This document shows, piece after piece, positions 8,444 through 17,338 of a stretch of DNA of 54,705 nt. The translations under genes and the position numbers were made by a program. The notes beneath the pieces were generated by a model. The model made no database searches. It was given only the letters and a program-made list of their open reading frames with translations, and had not been told where the DNA came from. The stretch lies in NCBI GenBank assembly GCA_910577935.1, contig CAJTOT010000025.1, forward strand, positions 1 through 54,705. The letters are read 5' to 3'. The first letter of the stretch is position 1, and each line of letters begins with the position of its first letter. This DNA comes from an uncultured Hungatella sp. (GTDB lineage: Bacteria > Bacillota > Clostridia > Lachnospirales > Lachnospiraceae).

Positions 8444-9124
8444 ATGGCAGTGAACGAGGAGAATAGAAGAGAAGACGAATTAGAACAGGCAGAGGCGGGG
8501 ACCGTGGCGGAGGATATCCCTGATACGGAAGACTCGGACTGCTGCTGCGGGGAAGAGGACCGGTCCCGGGAGCCGGAGGAGCGCGGGGAACAGGACGGAG
8601 AGCATGACCCGGAGACTGAGGAAGGCAAGGAGACGTCCAGAGAGCCGGATAAGAAAGGATTTTTCGGGAAGAAAAAGGATAAGAAGGACCCGAAAGATGT
8701 CAGGATAGAGGAGCTGACAGACCAGGTGCGCCGGACCATGGCGGAATTTGACAATTTCAGAAAGAGAAGTGAGAAAGAGAAGTCGGCCATGTTCGAGATC
8801 GGAGCCAAGGATATCGTGGAGAGGATACTGCCGGTTATCGATAATTTTGAGAGAGGCTTAAGCTCCGTGCCGGAGGATGTGAAGGGGTCTTCCTTCGCCG
8901 AGGGCATGGAGATGATATATAAGCAGCTTCTGAAGAATCTGGAGGAAGCAGGAGTGAAGCCTATTGAGGCGGCGGGCCAGCCCTTTGACCCCAACTTCCA
9001 CAACGCGGTGATGCATGTGGAGGATGAGACTCTGGGGGAGAACGTGGTGGCGCAGGAGCTTCAAAAGGGATATATGTACCGTGACAGCGTGGTGAGACAC
9101 AGCATGGTGCAGGTGGCAAATTAA
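8444..9124 (+). CDS. grpE: Nucleotide exchange factor GrpE
   Basis: Releases ADP from DnaK. The 226-residue protein has a long acidic N-terminal extension (about residues 1-85, rich in Glu/Asp with several Cys), then a coiled coil containing MAEFDNFRKRSEKEK, then the beta-wing domain with GVKPIEAAGQPFDPNFHNAV. Order hrcA-grpE-dnaK-dnaJ is standard. The acidic tail is longer than in Bacillus GrpE. Confidence 0.97.
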   Translation: MAVNEENRREDELEQAEAGTVAEDIPDTEDSDCCCGEEDRSREPEERGEQDGEHDPETEEGKETSREPDKKGFFGKKKDKKDPKDVRIEELTDQVRRTMAEFDNFRKRSEKEKSAMFEIGAKDIVERILPVIDNFERGLSSVPEDVKGSSFAEGMEMIYKQLLKNLEEAGVKPIEAAGQPFDPNFHNAVMHVEDETLGENVVAQELQKGYMYRDSVVRHSMVQVAN

Positions 9125-9174
9125 ACCGGACATTTCTGAATCAGAAAGCAAGGCATGATATAGGAGGAAAAATT

Positions 9175-11037
9175 ATGAGTAAGATTATTGGTATTGACCT
9201 GGGTACAACCAACAGCTGCGTGGCAGTTATGGAGGGAGGAAAGCCGACTGTTATCGCCAACGCGGAGGGAATCAGAACCACGCCGTCTGTGGTGGCGTTT
9301 ACGAAGACGGGGGAGAGACTGGTGGGCGAGCCGGCAAAGCGCCAGGCAGTGACCAACGCGGATAAGACCATCTCTTCCATCAAGAGACACATGGGAACCG
9401 ACTATAAGGTGGACATTGACGGCAAGAAGTACACTCCCCAGGAGATTTCGGCCATGATTCTGCAGAAGCTGAAAGCGGATGCGGAGAGCTATCTGGGCGA
9501 GACCGTAACCGAGGCTGTCATCACGGTTCCTGCGTATTTTAACGACGCCCAGCGCCAGGCAACCAAGGACGCCGGAAAGATCGCGGGCCTTGACGTAAAG
9601 AGAATCATCAACGAGCCTACGGCGGCAGCCCTGGCTTACGGACTGGACAACGAAAAAGAGCAGAAGATCATGGTGTATGACCTGGGCGGCGGCACTTTCG
9701 ACGTGTCCATCATCGAGATCGGCGACGGCGTTATCGAGGTTCTCTCCACCAACGGAGACACCAGGCTGGGCGGCGATGACTTTGACAACCGCATCACCCA
9801 GTGGCTTATCGACGAATTTAAGAAGGCGGAGGGCGTGGACCTGTCCGGGGACAAGATGGCTCTTCAGAGACTGAAGGAGTCAGCGGAGAAGGCGAAGAAG
9901 GAGCTCTCCACAGCCACCACCACCAACATCAACCTGCCCTTTATCACGGCTACCAGCGAGGGTCCCAAGCATCTGGATATGAACCTGACCAGGGCAAAAT
10001 TCGACGAGCTGACCCATGACCTCATCGAGAGAACGGCCATCCCGGTACAGAACGCCCTGAAGGATGCCGGAATCACTGCATCCGAGCTTGGAAAGGTGCT
10101 TCTGGTAGGCGGTTCTACCCGTATGATCGCGGCCCAGGACAAGGTGAAGCAGCTTACCGGCCACGAGCCTTCCAAGAGCCTGAACCCGGATGAGTGCGTC
10201 GCCATCGGCGCGGGCATCCAGGGCGGCAAGCTGGCAGGCGATGCAGGCGCAGGGGATATCCTTCTGCTGGATGTAACTCCTCTGTCTCTGTCCATCGAGA
10301 CCATGGGCGGCGTGGCAACCAGGCTTATCGAGAGGAACACGACTATCCCCACGAAGAAGAGCCAGGTATTCTCCACGGCGGCAGACAACCAGGAGGCTGT
10401 CGATATCCATGTGGTTCAGGGTGAGAGACAGTTCGCCAGGGACAACAAGACTCTGGGACAGTTCCGTCTGGACGGAATTCTTCCGGCAAGAAGAGGCGTT
10501 CCCCAGATCGAAGTCACCTTCGACATCGATGCCAACGGCATCGTCAACGTGTCGGCCAAGGATCTGGGAACGGGCAAAGAGCAGCACATTACCATCACCT
10601 CCGGCTCCAACATGTCCGATTCCGACATCGAGAAGGCTGTGAAGGAAGCCGCCGAGTACGAGGCCCAGGACAAGAAGCGCAAGGAGGCCATCGACGCGAG
10701 AAACGACGCGGATTCCATGGTGTTCCAGACAGAGAAGGCTCTGGAAGAAGTGGGAGACAAGATCGATGTCAACGACAAGTCGGCTGTGGAAGCTGACCTG
10801 AACGCTTTGAAGGAAGCCATCAACCGCGCTCCGGTGGATCAGATGACAGATGCCCAGGTGGAGGACATCAAGGCAGGCAAAGAGAAGCTGATGGCCAGTG
10901 CCCAGGCTCTGTTCGCGAAGGTGTATGAGCAGGCCCAGGCAGCAGGAGCGGCAGGCCCGGGACCTGACATGGGAGCGGGACAGAGCGCAGAGAGACAGGA
11001 TGACGATGTCATCGACGGAGATTTCAGGGAAGTCTAA
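9175..11037 (+). CDS. dnaK: Chaperone DnaK (Hsp70)
   Basis: ATP-dependent chaperone. The 620-residue protein starts with KIIGIDLGTTNSCVAV (phosphate 1 motif), has YDLGGGTFDVS (phosphate 2) and VLLVGGSTRM (adenosine motif), a substrate-binding domain from about residue 370, and a helical lid ending in an acidic DDDVIDGDFREV. The start has a strong AGGAGG at proper spacing. It lacks the 24-residue insert of Gram-negative DnaK, as expected for a Firmicute. Confidence 0.99.
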   Translation: MSKIIGIDLGTTNSCVAVMEGGKPTVIANAEGIRTTPSVVAFTKTGERLVGEPAKRQAVTNADKTISSIKRHMGTDYKVDIDGKKYTPQEISAMILQKLKADAESYLGETVTEAVITVPAYFNDAQRQATKDAGKIAGLDVKRIINEPTAAALAYGLDNEKEQKIMVYDLGGGTFDVSIIEIGDGVIEVLSTNGDTRLGGDDFDNRITQWLIDEFKKAEGVDLSGDKMALQRLKESAEKAKKELSTATTTNINLPFITATSEGPKHLDMNLTRAKFDELTHDLIERTAIPVQNALKDAGITASELGKVLLVGGSTRMIAAQDKVKQLTGHEPSKSLNPDECVAIGAGIQGGKLAGDAGAGDILLLDVTPLSLSIETMGGVATRLIERNTTIPTKKSQVFSTAADNQEAVDIHVVQGERQFARDNKTLGQFRLDGILPARRGVPQIEVTFDIDANGIVNVSAKDLGTGKEQHITITSGSNMSDSDIEKAVKEAAEYEAQDKKRKEAIDARNDADSMVFQTEKALEEVGDKIDVNDKSAVEADLNALKEAINRAPVDQMTDAQVEDIKAGKEKLMASAQALFAKVYEQAQAAGAAGPGPDMGAGQSAERQDDDVIDGDFREV

Positions 11038-11080
11038 AGAATCGTCCGGCGCAGAGCGCAGGAAATAAAAATAGTTGAAC

Positions 11081-11123
11081 CGGCAGCGGAAAAGTGTTGT
11101 AGCAGTACAGCACTTTTCTGCGG
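11081..11123 (+). other. Imperfect hairpin between dnaK and dnaJ
   Basis: AAAAGTG (11090-11096) pairs with CACTTTT (11111-11117), with further broken pairing outside. It lacks a T-run after the stem, so it looks more like an mRNA processing or attenuation element than a full terminator. dnaJ follows after about 30 bp and has no obvious promoter of its own. Confidence 0.4.
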
Positions 11124-11150
11124 TGTATAGAAAGCGGAAAGGCGGGCAGC

Positions 11151-12320
11151 ATGGCGGAGAGCAAGAGAGATTACTATGAAGTCCTGGGCGTCCCAAAGAA
11201 TGCAGATGATGCGGCCATCAAGAAAGCCTACAGGGCTCTGGCGAAAAAATACCATCCGGATGCCAATCCGGGGGATGCGGAGGCAGAGAAGAAGTTTAAA
11301 GAGGCTTCGGAGGCATACAGTGTCTTAAGCGACAGTGAGAAGAGAAAGCAGTATGACCAGTTCGGCCATGCCGCTTTTGACGGCGGCGCAGGCGGGGGCG
11401 GTTTCGGAGGCTTCAGCGGCTTCGGAGGTTTTGACGGCGCGGATATGGGAGATATTTTCGGAGACATCTTCGGAGATATCTTTGGCGGCGGGCGCTCCAG
11501 AGGCGGCGCCAGGTACAATGGTCCCATGCGGGGGGCCAATGTGAGAACCAGCGTGAGAATTACCTTTGAGGAGGCGATTTTCGGCTGTGAGAAGGAGATT
11601 GAGATCAATTATAAAGAAGAGTGCGCCGCCTGTCACGGCACGGGGGCCAAGGCGGGCACCTCCCCGGAGACCTGCCCCAGATGTAAGGGCAAGGGGAAGA
11701 TCGTGGATGTACAGCAGTCTGTGTTCGGCATGGGCATGGTGCAGAATGTTCAGACCTGTCCTGAGTGCGGCGGCACCGGCAAGGTGATCAGAGAGAAGTG
11801 CGCGGACTGCCGGGGAACCGGGTATATTGTCAAGAGAAAGAGGCTGAAGGTTACGATTCCGGCGGGAATCGATGACGGGCAGAGTATCCGCATGTCCGGT
11901 TTTGGGGAGCCGGGAACCAACGGCGGGGAGAGAGGCGACCTGCTCGTGGAGGCAGTGGTGTCCAAGCATCCTGTATTTGTCCGCAGGGAGACCAGCATCT
12001 ACTCCACGGTTCCCATCTCCTTCGCGGTGGCAGCCCTGGGCGGGCCTATCCGCATCAAGACTGTGGACGGCGAAGTGGAGTACGAGGTGAAAGCGGGAAC
12101 CCAGACAGACACGAAGGTGCGCCTGAAAGGAAAAGGCGTTCCCTCCTTAAGGAACCGGGGCGTCAGAGGAGACCACTATGTCACCCTGGTGATTCAGGTG
12201 CCGGAGAAGATGAACGAGGAGCAGAAGAACGCTCTCAGACGGTTCGACGACCTGATGAACGGAAGGACTCCCAAGGAGGAGAAAGAGACCGGACACAAGA
12301 AGAAAGGGTTGTTCAAATAG
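11151..12320 (+). CDS. dnaJ: Chaperone DnaJ (Hsp40)
   Basis: Stimulates DnaK ATPase and delivers substrates. The 389-residue protein has the J domain with HPD (about residues 5-70, YHPDANPGD), a long Gly/Phe-rich region (about 75-125), and four CxxCxGxG zinc repeats, starting with CAACHGTGAK and including CPRCKGKG, CPECGGTG and CADCRGTG. It ends with a Lys-rich tail. A type I DnaJ of normal length. A hairpin at 12361 closes the operon. Confidence 0.98.
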   Translation: MAESKRDYYEVLGVPKNADDAAIKKAYRALAKKYHPDANPGDAEAEKKFKEASEAYSVLSDSEKRKQYDQFGHAAFDGGAGGGGFGGFSGFGGFDGADMGDIFGDIFGDIFGGGRSRGGARYNGPMRGANVRTSVRITFEEAIFGCEKEIEINYKEECAACHGTGAKAGTSPETCPRCKGKGKIVDVQQSVFGMGMVQNVQTCPECGGTGKVIREKCADCRGTGYIVKRKRLKVTIPAGIDDGQSIRMSGFGEPGTNGGERGDLLVEAVVSKHPVFVRRETSIYSTVPISFAVAALGGPIRIKTVDGEVEYEVKAGTQTDTKVRLKGKGVPSLRNRGVRGDHYVTLVIQVPEKMNEEQKNALRRFDDLMNGRTPKEEKETGHKKKGLFK

Positions 12321-12360
12321 CGCGGCCATGTCCCGGAGAGGGCGTGGGAATCAAAAAGAG

Positions 12361-12410
12361 TATGCCGCCATCGGCTGGGATAAGTTTTATTCCCGGCCGA
12401 CGGCGGCATA
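12361..12410 (+). terminator. Strong stem-loop after dnaJ
   Basis: Arms 12361-12380 and 12391-12410 pair almost fully (TATGCCGCC with GGCGGCATA at the base) around a 10-base loop. There is no good T-run after the stem, so termination may be partial; a role in protecting the 3' end of the mRNA is also possible. Confidence 0.6.
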
Positions 12411-12470
12411 TTCTGACAAAGAACGGCAGATGTCTAAACAGGTATCTGCAGGAGAAAGTGAGGATATAAG

Positions 12471-13151
12471 ATGAAATATATATACGCGATGAGCGATATA
12501 CATGGCTGTCTTGACGCGTTTGAGCATGCGCTGTCGCTGGTAGACTTAAGAGGGAAAAATAAGCTCGTCCTCCTGGGAGATTATGTCCATGGCCCTGACA
12601 GTTGCGGTGTCCTTGAGAAGGTCATACGGCTGCAAAAGGAGTATGGAGCCGGCAAAGTGATAGCCTTGGCTGGGAATCATGAAGATATGGTGTGTGACGG
12701 CCGGTGGCCTTTAAGCGAGGGCGAAGATGAAAACAGTGGCAGGCGCAAAGAGGAAGAAGACATATATATCCCATGGATGCGGAAGCTGCCGAGATATTAT
12801 ACAGAGGGCAATACGATCTTTGTCCATGCCGGAATTGATGAAGAAGCAGAAGATTTATGGAAGTGGGGAACTTATCATTCTATGTACACGGAGAAGTATC
12901 CGGCCCAGACAGGCAAATTTTATGGAGACATGATCATTGTCGCCGGGCATATAGGAACGGCGGAAATATCCGGGAACCCAGGATTCCATGATATTTATTA
13001 TGACGGGGAGAGCCACTATTACATAGATGGATCTGTTTTGGACAGCGGCGTAATTCCGGTTTTAAAAATCGACATAGAAAATGACAAGTATTATCGCGTC
13101 ACGGAGACGGGAGACTGGTTGATTCTTTCTTATAATGAAGAAAATTATTAG
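12471..13151 (+). CDS. Calcineurin-like (PPP-type) metallophosphoesterase
   Basis: A 226-residue protein of the family holding serine/threonine phosphatases and Ap4A hydrolase-like enzymes. Metal-binding motifs in order: MSDIHG (D9, H11), LLGDYVHGPDS (D37), AGNHEDM (N69, H70), then GHIG and VHAGID. The second motif is one residue shorter than the usual GDxxDRG or GDYIDYG type and has His where Asp-Arg would be, so activity or substrate could differ. Start ATG 12471 has GTGAGGA upstream. Codons are more AT-rich than in its neighbours. It stands alone, first in the accessory block after dnaJ. Substrate unknown. Confidence 0.8.
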   Translation: MKYIYAMSDIHGCLDAFEHALSLVDLRGKNKLVLLGDYVHGPDSCGVLEKVIRLQKEYGAGKVIALAGNHEDMVCDGRWPLSEGEDENSGRRKEEEDIYIPWMRKLPRYYTEGNTIFVHAGIDEEAEDLWKWGTYHSMYTEKYPAQTGKFYGDMIIVAGHIGTAEISGNPGFHDIYYDGESHYYIDGSVLDSGVIPVLKIDIENDKYYRVTETGDWLILSYNEENY

Positions 13152-13168
13152 GGGGAATGCTGATCGTT

Positions 13169-13507
13169 CTATCTATCCCCCGTTTTTTTCAACAGCAATC
13201 TAAAAACCAGCCGGGCAATTCCCGCGTATATGCAGAGCAGAAAGCCGGTTTTAACCAGAGTCTCCCCGATTCCCATATTGACGGCGTATTGTATCTGTAA
13301 CTCTAACGGTGGGTCCTGGTATGGGACTCCTGCCTTAATTGCCCAATAATATACACCTATGAGCAAGATAATAATTCCGGCTAAAAAGCCTGCGTTGAGT
13401 ATCTGTTTGAAATATGATTCGGTTTTTGCAGTCTTTCCATGGTCCATAAGTCTTCTTAACCTCTCTCCCTCCTGATTCCGGTCTGCCGATAGTTCATTAT
13501 AGCGCAA
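13169..13507 (-). CDS. Small two-helix membrane protein, unknown function
   Basis: A 112-residue protein convergent with the phosphoesterase gene. It has a charged N-terminus, then two membrane segments (about residues 38-58 and 82-105) separated by a short loop (GVPYQDPPLELQ). The longest frame starts with TTG at 13507, which lacks a clear ribosome site. ATG 13447 (residue 21) has a GA-rich stretch upstream and is an alternative. I do not recognise a family. Confidence 0.5.
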   Translation of the reverse strand: MRYNELSADRNQEGERLRRLMDHGKTAKTESYFKQILNAGFLAGIIILLIGVYYWAIKAGVPYQDPPLELQIQYAVNMGIGETLVKTGFLLCIYAGIARLVFRLLLKKTGDR

Positions 13508-13543
13508 TAAGGCTGTGATGGGAATAGGTTTTATAAAAGTAAC

Positions 13544-13595
13544 ATTTTAAACGGGCATATGCAGCTGCGTTCGCAGGTTACCTGTGAGCAGTGAC
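13544..13595 (+). repeat. Decayed right end of a MITE-like element (copy E)
   Basis: About 52 bases align with the right end of copy D (152-203): shared TTTAAA, CATATGC, TGCGTTC and CAGGT/ACCTGTGA blocks, ending in TGAGCAGTGAC instead of TGAACAGTAAC. No left end is found. It lies upstream of the proC promoter. Confidence 0.55.
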
Positions 13596-13616
13596 TTGTC
13601 GGGTATGTCAACGGTT

Positions 13617-13645
13617 TTGACAGGAGGCAGGGGGTATGCTATGAT
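13617..13645 (+). promoter_or_regulatory. Sigma-A promoter of proC
   Basis: TTGACA (13617-13622), 17-bp spacer, TATGAT (13640-13645), about 53 bp before the chosen start and just downstream of the decayed repeat copy E. Confidence 0.75.
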
Positions 13646-13698
13646 AGGCAAAGACAGATATGTCTGCGCTGGAGCGCAGGCGGAATGGAGGAAAAGAT

Positions 13699-14496
13699 AT
13701 GAGCGGAAACCATGAACTGAACATAGGTTTTATAGGATTCGGCAATATGGCCCAGGCCATAGCGGAAGGGCTGATTTTAAAAGGGGCAGCGGCGGCGGAC
13801 AGGATCTATGCCTGCGCCAAAAATCAGGATAAGCTGTGTAAAAACGCGGAGAAATATGGAATTCACGGCTGCGGAGATGTCCGTGAGACGGTTGCCAAGT
13901 CCGACGTGGTGATTGTGGCGGTAAAGCCTTATCTGGTGGAGGAGGTGCTGACGCCGGTGCGGGAAATGCTGGCGGGAAAGATTCTGATTTCCGTGGCAGT
14001 GAATTTTCCCTTCGAAAAGTTTGAGGAGTTTCTGGTTCCGGGGACTCATCACTTGAGTACCCTGCCAAACACCCCGGTGGCCGTGGGGGAGGGAATCATT
14101 CTGTGCGAGGAACGGCATTCTCTCTCGGAAGATGAGTTCGCCGTGGTCAGAGGGTTGTTTGAGTCCATCGCCCTGGTGGAGATGGTGGACGCGGGGCATA
14201 TGGGAATCGCGGGGACGCTGAGCGGATGCGGCCCTGCCTTCGCGGCCATGTTCATCGAGGCTTTGAGCGACGGGGCTGTCCTCCACGGTCTGCCCAGAGA
14301 ACTGTCCTACAAGCTGGCCAGCCAGATGGTGGTGGGGACAGGGAAACTGCAGATGGCCTCCAAAAAGCATCCGGGAGTTATGAAAGACGGCGTCTGCTCG
14401 CCGGGAGGCACGACTATAAAAGGCGTGGCGGCGCTGGAGAGAAAGGGATTCCGGTCGGCGGTGATTGATGCCATCGATGCCGTGGAGAGAAGATAG
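13699..14496 (+). CDS. proC: Pyrroline-5-carboxylate reductase
   Basis: Last step of proline synthesis: reduces 1-pyrroline-5-carboxylate with NAD(P)H. The 265-residue protein has the Rossmann motif IGFIGFGNMAQAI near the start, VKPYLVEEVL, and the C-terminal signature block with SGCGPAFAAMFIEALSDGA and HPGVMKDGVCSPGGTTI. An in-frame ATG at 13660 would add 13 residues, but ATG 13699 has GGAGG seven bases upstream and fits the family N-terminus. No proA or proB is nearby. Confidence 0.95.
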   Translation: MSGNHELNIGFIGFGNMAQAIAEGLILKGAAAADRIYACAKNQDKLCKNAEKYGIHGCGDVRETVAKSDVVIVAVKPYLVEEVLTPVREMLAGKILISVAVNFPFEKFEEFLVPGTHHLSTLPNTPVAVGEGIILCEERHSLSEDEFAVVRGLFESIALVEMVDAGHMGIAGTLSGCGPAFAAMFIEALSDGAVLHGLPRELSYKLASQMVVGTGKLQMASKKHPGVMKDGVCSPGGTTIKGVAALERKGFRSAVIDAIDAVERR

Positions 14497-14522
14497 GGGC
14501 AGGAGAGAGGAAGGAGACAGAG

Positions 14523-15965
14523 ATGGGACGCCAGGCGGGAGAACAGGTGAAATACTCCGATCTGCAGTATCTGACTGTAGGCTTGCCGGAGGATATAGAG
14601 AAGCTGAAATGGTATGGAGATTTCGAGAGAGCCGAGAAGGTTATCAACATGCGCCTTGAAAAGGACATACCGGAGGCTTTAAGAAAGAGGCTTAATCTGG
14701 AGAAATGGATTCTGAAAAGGATGCCTCTGGAGTATGTGTATACGGAGGAGGAAGCCCTTAAGCTGCTCCAGGAGACTCTGGAGGGGGTTACGGCAGAGGA
14801 GATGGAGCGGCTGAGAGACGAGGGATCGGCAGAGTGGATTTTTGTGAGGGGGCAGGTGCGGTACAAGGACGATTTTCTTGAGAATCTTCTTAAGACCAGG
14901 ACTGAACTGTGGCCCCGCCTCAAGGACCCTTCCAGGGTGAAGGGGAGAATCGAGGGAAGCCGCCTTCTGGATGAGACGGTCCGGGCCATGAAGGAGAAAG
15001 GAGGCCTGGCGTATCGGATGCGTGTCCGGGCCTCCCTCAGGCTGGAGCGGCAGGGAGACAGAGCGGGGGCGTGTATTAAGGTCCATCTGCCTGTGCCGGT
15101 GGAGCAGGGGCAGATGAGACATGTGAGGCTGCTGGGAACTTCCATGGAACCCGTGTCTGTGGCTCCGGCAGAGTATCCCCAGAGAACCGTATACATGGAG
15201 GCCGGCTCCGAAGAGGGGAAGGAATTCTGGGCAGAGTATGAGCTGGAGAACCACACCAGATATGTGAGCCTGGAAAATGCAGGTTCGGAAAATGAACCAG
15301 GGGCATCTGGGGAGTCTGGGGAGAATCAAAAGGGCGAGGCGGCCCTGTATCTGGGGGAGCAGCTGCCCCACATCCGCTTCACTCCGTATCTGAGAGCTTT
15401 GACGGAGCAGGTAGCAGGGGAGGAGACGAATCCTCTGAGGAAGGCGAGGCGGATTTATGACTACATCACCGCCCATGTGATGTACTCCTTTGTGAGACAG
15501 TACAGCACTATCGCGAATCTGCCGGAGTACATGGCTGCCGGCCTCAAGGGGGACTGCGGCATATATGCCCTCCTGTTTATCACCATGTGCCGGATAGCGG
15601 GGGTTCCGGCCAAGTGGCAGTCGGGGCTGTACGCCACGCCTCTGGACATCGGATGCCATGACTGGGCGCAGTTTTACGCAGAGCCTTTTGGCTGGCTGTA
15701 CGCGGACTGTTCCTTCGGGGGAGCGGCCTACAGGGCAGGAGCCATGGAGCGGTGGAATTTTTACTTTGGAAATCTGGACCCGTTCCGCATCGTGCTGTGC
15801 ACCCGGTTTCAGCATGAATTCCAGCCGCCTAAGACATTTCTTCGGGAAGACCCCTACGACAACCAGGTGGGGGAGGCAGAATACGAGGATAGAGAGACAG
15901 AGGCGGGGCAATATAAGACCATGCAGCAGATGCTTGAGATCCAGGAGATATGTCTGGAAATTTAG
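14523..15965 (+). CDS. Transglutaminase-like domain protein
   Basis: A 480-residue protein with no signal peptide. The first 300 residues are helical and charged and match no family I can name; a beta-rich stretch follows from about 170. The C-terminal part is a transglutaminase-like fold with a plausible catalytic triad: Cys345 in LKGDCGIYA, His379 in CHDWAQFY and Asp395 in YADCSFGG. Such proteins can be proteases or amide-modifying enzymes. It lies 26 bp after proC and has AAGGAG upstream, so it is probably co-transcribed. A close family is common in Lachnospiraceae but has no known function that I recall. Confidence 0.75.
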   Translation: MGRQAGEQVKYSDLQYLTVGLPEDIEKLKWYGDFERAEKVINMRLEKDIPEALRKRLNLEKWILKRMPLEYVYTEEEALKLLQETLEGVTAEEMERLRDEGSAEWIFVRGQVRYKDDFLENLLKTRTELWPRLKDPSRVKGRIEGSRLLDETVRAMKEKGGLAYRMRVRASLRLERQGDRAGACIKVHLPVPVEQGQMRHVRLLGTSMEPVSVAPAEYPQRTVYMEAGSEEGKEFWAEYELENHTRYVSLENAGSENEPGASGESGENQKGEAALYLGEQLPHIRFTPYLRALTEQVAGEETNPLRKARRIYDYITAHVMYSFVRQYSTIANLPEYMAAGLKGDCGIYALLFITMCRIAGVPAKWQSGLYATPLDIGCHDWAQFYAEPFGWLYADCSFGGAAYRAGAMERWNFYFGNLDPFRIVLCTRFQHEFQPPKTFLREDPYDNQVGEAEYEDRETEAGQYKTMQQMLEIQEICLEI

Positions 15966-15986
15966 ATAGGGGACAAATCAAAAAAG

Positions 15987-16559
15987 ATGAACGTCATCAA
16001 AGACGTGGTTTTCGAAGGCAGGATTCTTGAGATGGTACAGAAATCCACGGAGTTTGTGAAAGGACAGATCAGGGAATACAGTTTTCTGGGACCGGATATC
16101 CAGATTAAGATGTTCGACGATCACTTACTATGAAAGTCCCGCCGCCGATTAGGCGGCATCCATTCAGGTTTACTGTGGAAAGTCCCGGGACACTGCCGGG
16201 GCTGGTGAGGACAAACAATATACGGGAGATTCATTTCTCCAGGAACCCGAAAATCATAGAGTTCTTACATGAATACGAATATGTGAAGGAATTTGGAGAG
16301 GGTGTGCAGGAGAAGGAAGGAGAAGTCCCCCCCAGTCCCCCCCTCAGTTACCACCCAAGTCGGACATAACAGATGGGAGGATTTGATTCAGTTTTGCCGA
16401 GTCCCCAAAAGCAAAAAGGAGATGATGGGGTATCTGGAATTGACAGATAAAAAACATTTCAGAAAAATGTATCTTGTGCCCCTTCTGGAATCCGGCAAAT
16501 TAAAAATGACAATTCCGGATAAGCCCAACAGCAGAAGCCAGAAGTATATCAGAGTGTAG
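15987..16559 (+). pseudogene. Broken AlbA/RecG-like ATP-binding regulator
   Basis: Three pieces of one family in different frames. 15987-16133 encodes DVVFEGRILEMV...REYSFLGPD, then jumps directly to IQIKMFDDHL, so the central ATP-binding segment normally between them is deleted. 16130-16369 encodes VESPGTLPG and FSRNPKIIEFL...FGEGVQ. 16293-16559 encodes the C-terminal winged-helix end, with PKSKKEMMGYL and PDKPNSRSQKYI. An imperfect 17-18-bp duplication (16125-16141 and 16169-16187) marks a small insertion that breaks the frame. The family is usually annotated as a RecG-like or AlbA_2 transcriptional regulator; this copy is dead. Confidence 0.8.
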
Positions 16560-16639
16560 AAGGGCAGTGCTTTAATCCGGGCGTTTTTGGCGGGTCCGGA
16601 GTCATGGGACATTAATATTCAGAAGAAAAGGAGACGGAT

Positions 16640-17338
16640 ATGGGAAAAAGGATAGAGAAGCTCTGCCATGCATTTTGCGGCACGGCGACACACAAACCAT
16701 CTTTGTCTGCGGCGCGTGACACAGCGCCGGCTTCAGCGGCATTGGCTGCTGCAGCGCTGGCCCTGGTTCTGACGGCGGCGCTGCCTGTGACAGCCGCGGC
16801 GGCAGGGCCTGGGGAGATTGTACACGGAGGCCCCGGCGACACGGCCCCGGCCAGGAACAGCCAGACGGTCTATGACTATCCCGGGTTTAAAGGGGCAGGT
16901 CCCGGACGGGGGAATATGGTCGTGAGCTGGAATTACGATGAGTGGGGTCCCGCCGGCCCTTCTGATTTTTATTGCGGAGAGGAGGGAGAATACACCCAGG
17001 GCTGGCGTTACAGCCCCGACGGCTGGTGGTATCAGTACGCCGACGGCAGCTGGCCGGCGGGCGGCTGGAAATGTATCGACAGCCGGTGGTACTTTTTTGA
17101 GGAGACAGGGCACTTAAAGACAGGATGGCTGGTGAAAGACGGGATTCACTACTACTTAAATCCGGTGGACGACGGCAGCTTCGGGGCTATGAGAACCGGC
17201 TGGCAGGTCATAGACGGCAGAGATTACTATTTTAATATGTCCTCCCAGGGAGTCTATGGGGCCCTGCTTGTGGACACCGTCACTCCCGACGGATATCAGG
17301 TCGGTCCAGACGGAGCCAGAAGCCTTCAGGGACAGTAA
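16640..17338 (+). CDS. Secreted cell-wall-binding repeat protein
   Basis: A 232-residue exported protein. It has an unusually long N-terminal region before a hydrophobic segment (about residues 33-54, ending ALPVTAAAA), then a Gly/Pro-rich stretch and four or so aromatic repeats of the choline/cell-wall-binding type: GWRYSPDGWWYQYADG, GWKCIDSRWYFFEETG, GWLVKDGIHYYLN and GWQVIDGRDYYFN. No catalytic domain is present, so it is probably an adaptor or surface structural protein. Start ATG 16640 has AAAGGAG upstream. Its last codons run into a 39-bp tandem repeat. Confidence 0.8.
   Translation: MGKRIEKLCHAFCGTATHKPSLSAARDTAPASAALAAAALALVLTAALPVTAAAAGPGEIVHGGPGDTAPARNSQTVYDYPGFKGAGPGRGNMVVSWNYDEWGPAGPSDFYCGEEGEYTQGWRYSPDGWWYQYADGSWPAGGWKCIDSRWYFFEETGHLKTGWLVKDGIHYYLNPVDDGSFGAMRTGWQVIDGRDYYFNMSSQGVYGALLVDTVTPDGYQVGPDGARSLQGQ

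Noticed and set aside
9880..11196. Long open frame on the minus strand opposite dnaK (and similar ones opposite the transglutaminase gene, 14679-15911, and RNase J, 41313-42272)
   Set aside because: They lie fully opposite well-conserved genes, have no ribosome sites, and encode Leu/His/Arg-rich sequence typical of antisense frames in GC-rich codons.
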